Source of the DNA: an uncultured Opitutia bacterium
GTDB lineage: Bacteria > Verrucomicrobiota > Verrucomicrobiia > Opitutales > Opitutaceae
Reading direction: 5' to 3'
Assembly (NCBI GenBank): GCA_937952235.1
Contig: CALFZM010000278.1
Location: 1-17,281 of the forward strand
DNA length: 17,281 bases
Positions 15,434 through 17,281 of this stretch are shown here, one piece after another. How positions within the stretch are numbered: the stretch's first letter is position 1; each line of letters opens with the position of its first letter. The translations under genes and the position numbers were made by a program. Below the pieces are notes generated by a model, which searched no databases, was not told the origin of the DNA, and saw nothing but the letters and a program-made list of their open reading frames with translations.

Positions 15434-16981
15434 CTATTCGCGGGGGCGCGAGGGGGTGGGCCACAGCTTTGCCAGCAAAGCCGCCACGCCCAGCGTGACC
15501 ACCGTCCCGATCAACGTGAACCAGGGCCAGAACACCTCGCCGCCGAAAATCCGCTGCCACGTCTGGGCCAGCCCGGGGATCTTGGGCGGCCAGTAGATGA
15601 GGTTCATCGTCAACACCGAGGCGATCATGCCCCCCACCGCGGCGCGGACACCGACCTGCCGCCAGAACAGCGCCAGGATGAGTCCGCCGAGCAATGCCCC
15701 GCTCGTCAGACCGCGGAGCGAAAACGCGGCGTTGAGCACGAATTCCACCTCGCGCGTCAGCCAGGCCACGAAGATCAGCACCGCCGACCAGAACACCGTG
15801 GAGTACTTGCTGAAGCGCAGGAAGAACGCCTCGTCGCGCCCCGGCAGCGCGCGCTTCAGGAAGTCCATCGTTGAGACGGAGGCCAGGGCCGAGATCGCCG
15901 AGCTGATCGACGACATCGCGGCGGCGAGGATGGCGACGATCAGGAAGCCCTTCATCACGGGCGGCGCCTCGGTCACGATGAAGATCGGAAAGATGAAATC
16001 GTTGGAACCAATGCCCGGCTTGCGTTCAGGCAGCGGGACCTGGAACGGGTGCGACTCGTAGAACACCCAGAGCATCACGCCCACGAGCAGGAAGACGAGG
16101 AACAGCGGGAAAATGAGGACCGCGCTGAAGATGAGCGATTTTCGGCCTTCGCTGACGTCCTTGCTGGCGAGCACGCGCTGGACGATGAGCTGGTCCGCAC
16201 CGTGGGACGACATGACCATCACGGTGCCGCCGATGATGCCCATCCAGAGGTTGAACGGGGCCGAGAACGTGAAGTCCGTGTTCAGCCAGACGAGTTTTCC
16301 CGCGTCCCCGGCCTTTGCCAGGGCGGCGCTCCAGCCGCCGTCGATCAGCGTGGGAATGTAGAACAGCGAAAAGAGGCCGCCGGCCACGAACAGGACCAGC
16401 TGCACGGCATCCGTCCACACCACCGCCTTGATCCCGCCCACGTAGGTGTAGAGCAGCGAGAGCACCACAAAGAGCAGGATGGCGCCGAAGATCGGGTCGA
16501 CGAGCCCGCCGAGGCTGCAGATCGTCTCGCCCAGCATCAGGCGGATGGGAATGCATGCCACGTACACCCGCACGCCGGCGGACAGCGGCTCGAGAAACAT
16601 GAAGAAACTGCCCGCCACTTTCCGCGCGCCCGGCCCGAGGTGCTGCTCGAGCAGTTGGTAGGGCGAATAGATCTCGCCGCGCATGTAGTGCGGCACCATC
16701 ACCACGGCGAGAATGATGCGGGCGATCACGTAGCCCACGATCATCTGGATGAACAGGATGTTGCCGCCGTAGGCGATGGCGGGAACGCCGATGATCGTCA
16801 GGGCGCTGGTCTCCGTCGCCACGATCGAGGCCCCGATGCCCCACCAGGGGATGTCGCGGCCGCCGAGGAAATAATCGCGCGTGCTCTGCTGGTGGCGACC
16901 GAACCAGACGCCCAGCGCGATCATCGCGCCCAGGTAAACCAGGATCACCAGCCAGTCGCCGAACCCGAAGAAGCTGTTCAT
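15434..16981 (-). CDS. Sodium:solute symporter (SSS/SLC5 family)
   Basis: This 515-residue integral membrane protein has about 13 hydrophobic helices, the SSS plan with a LeuT-type core. YFLGGRDIPWWGIGASIVATETSALTIIG (37-65) is the family's first core helix region with the unwound ATETSA stretch. YTYVGGIKAVVWTDAVQLVLF (178-198) is the SSS signature. AAAMSSISSAISALASVSTMDF (353-374) is the helix carrying the Na2-site serines. It imports a solute with sodium; sugars, carboxylates, amino acids and nucleosides are all used in this family, and the substrate cannot be told. The start at 16981 (MNSFFGFGDWLVILVYLG) is natural. It is divergent from an exported protein at 17174, a common pairing with secreted catabolic enzymes. 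Confidence 0.93.
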   Translation of the reverse strand: MNSFFGFGDWLVILVYLGAMIALGVWFGRHQQSTRDYFLGGRDIPWWGIGASIVATETSALTIIGVPAIAYGGNILFIQMIVGYVIARIILAVVMVPHYMRGEIYSPYQLLEQHLGPGARKVAGSFFMFLEPLSAGVRVYVACIPIRLMLGETICSLGGLVDPIFGAILLFVVLSLLYTYVGGIKAVVWTDAVQLVLFVAGGLFSLFYIPTLIDGGWSAALAKAGDAGKLVWLNTDFTFSAPFNLWMGIIGGTVMVMSSHGADQLIVQRVLASKDVSEGRKSLIFSAVLIFPLFLVFLLVGVMLWVFYESHPFQVPLPERKPGIGSNDFIFPIFIVTEAPPVMKGFLIVAILAAAMSSISSAISALASVSTMDFLKRALPGRDEAFFLRFSKYSTVFWSAVLIFVAWLTREVEFVLNAAFSLRGLTSGALLGGLILALFWRQVGVRAAVGGMIASVLTMNLIYWPPKIPGLAQTWQRIFGGEVFWPWFTLIGTVVTLGVAALLAKLWPTPSRPRE

Positions 16982-17035
16982 GGGGCGGTGTCATCGAGGG
17001 AAAAGCCGTTTCGCATGGCGAGGAGATTCCGGGCG

Positions 17036-17096
17036 GGGACACGCGGGCGCGCCCGCGTCGCCGCCCGCCCTGTGGGCTGGAACGCCCGCGCTCCCC
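17036..17096. repeat. GC-rich inverted repeat with an 18-bp perfect palindrome
   Basis: ACGCGGGCGCGCCCGCGT (17041-17058) is a perfect palindrome. CGCCCGCG recurs at 17083-17090 followed by CTCCCC, complementary to the GGGGAC...CGCGGGCG around 17036-17049. It fills the space between the divergent symporter and exported-protein genes. It may be a dispersed repeat or an operator region. Confidence 0.45.
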
Positions 17097-17173
17097 CGCC
17101 TGCTTGACGCCTCCGATCCGCCGCGCAAACGTCGCCGCCGTTTCCCCGCGTCGTCCACCCCGTCGATCTTCTC

Positions 17174-17281
17174 ATGTCCTCGCGTTCCCTCCTCCTGTTG
17201 AGCTTCGCCGTCGTCCCGGCCTTCGCCCAGACGCCCAATCTGCCGTCGCCGTCCGTGGCGGCGCTCGCCCAGGCCGGGCAG
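17174..17281 (+). CDS. Start of an exported protein, cut by the window end
   Basis: The first 36 residues are visible: MSSRSLLLLSFAVVPAFAQTPNLPSPSVAALAQAGQ, open to the last base. A short n-region with Arg, a hydrophobic core LLLLSFAVVPAFA and an A-F-A site before Q19 make a good Sec signal peptide. The mature part is too short to classify. It is divergent from the symporter gene, so the two may share regulation. The start follows GATCTTCTC with no Shine-Dalgarno sequence. Confidence 0.65.
   Translation, partial: MSSRSLLLLSFAVVPAFAQTPNLPSPSVAALAQAGQ

Overview
The window is a high-GC stretch of bacterial chromosome. It most resembles a Gram-negative PVC-group bacterium, probably Verrucomicrobiota (Opitutaceae-like). 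That placement is an inference from gene content and style: a prepilin-type protein with a glycine-rich tail, an mcsA-mcsB-clpC cassette, ExbB/ExbD (which implies an envelope with a periplasm), a large secreted transglutaminase-like protein, and start codons without Shine-Dalgarno sequences. I see no transposase, integrase, phage gene, tRNA, rRNA or CRISPR array, so this looks like ordinary chromosome with many small intergenic repeats.

Layout. 25-846 (-) is a prepilin-like protein, divergent from ilvE (978-1844, +), a branched-chain aminotransferase. 2064-6221 (+) is a tight mcsA-mcsB-clpC cassette: zinc-finger adaptor, protein-arginine kinase and AAA+ unfoldase, closed by a clear intrinsic terminator at 6250-6294. 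6335-8206 (+) is an exported transglutaminase-like protein. It converges on a receiver/LuxR response regulator (8463-9350, -), which lies downstream of a LysR regulator (9550-10482, -). The LysR gene is divergent from leuC-leuD (10666-12803, +), the two subunits of isopropylmalate isomerase. An overlapping ExbB/ExbD pair follows (12948-13915, +), then a short-chain dehydrogenase (14076-14762, +). On the minus strand come a 66-residue unknown small protein with a strong terminator (14982-15182) and a sodium:solute symporter (15434-16981). The start of an exported protein (17174, +) runs off the window.

How the genes work together. Two themes stand out. The first is branched-chain amino acid synthesis: ilvE and leuCD, with a LysR gene beside leuC as a plausible but unproven regulator. 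The second is regulated protein degradation. McsB keeps the RDxxRA motif of its allosteric phosphoarginine pocket, and ClpC keeps both N-terminal glutamates known in Bacillus to bind phosphoarginine. This suggests a working arginine-phosphorylation tag system outside the Firmicutes, with no ctsR in the cassette.

The least explained part is intergenic. A hairpin repeat (arms AGCCGCCTG / CAGGCGGCT and a shared 3' tail) sits just after stop codons, always in the sense direction of the preceding gene. Three other intergenic spaces (before leuC, between leuC and leuD, and before the dehydrogenase) hold inverted repeats whose arms are built of short periodic words and whose pyrimidine-rich right arm ends just before the next ATG. 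None of about 15 start codons has a convincing Shine-Dalgarno sequence.
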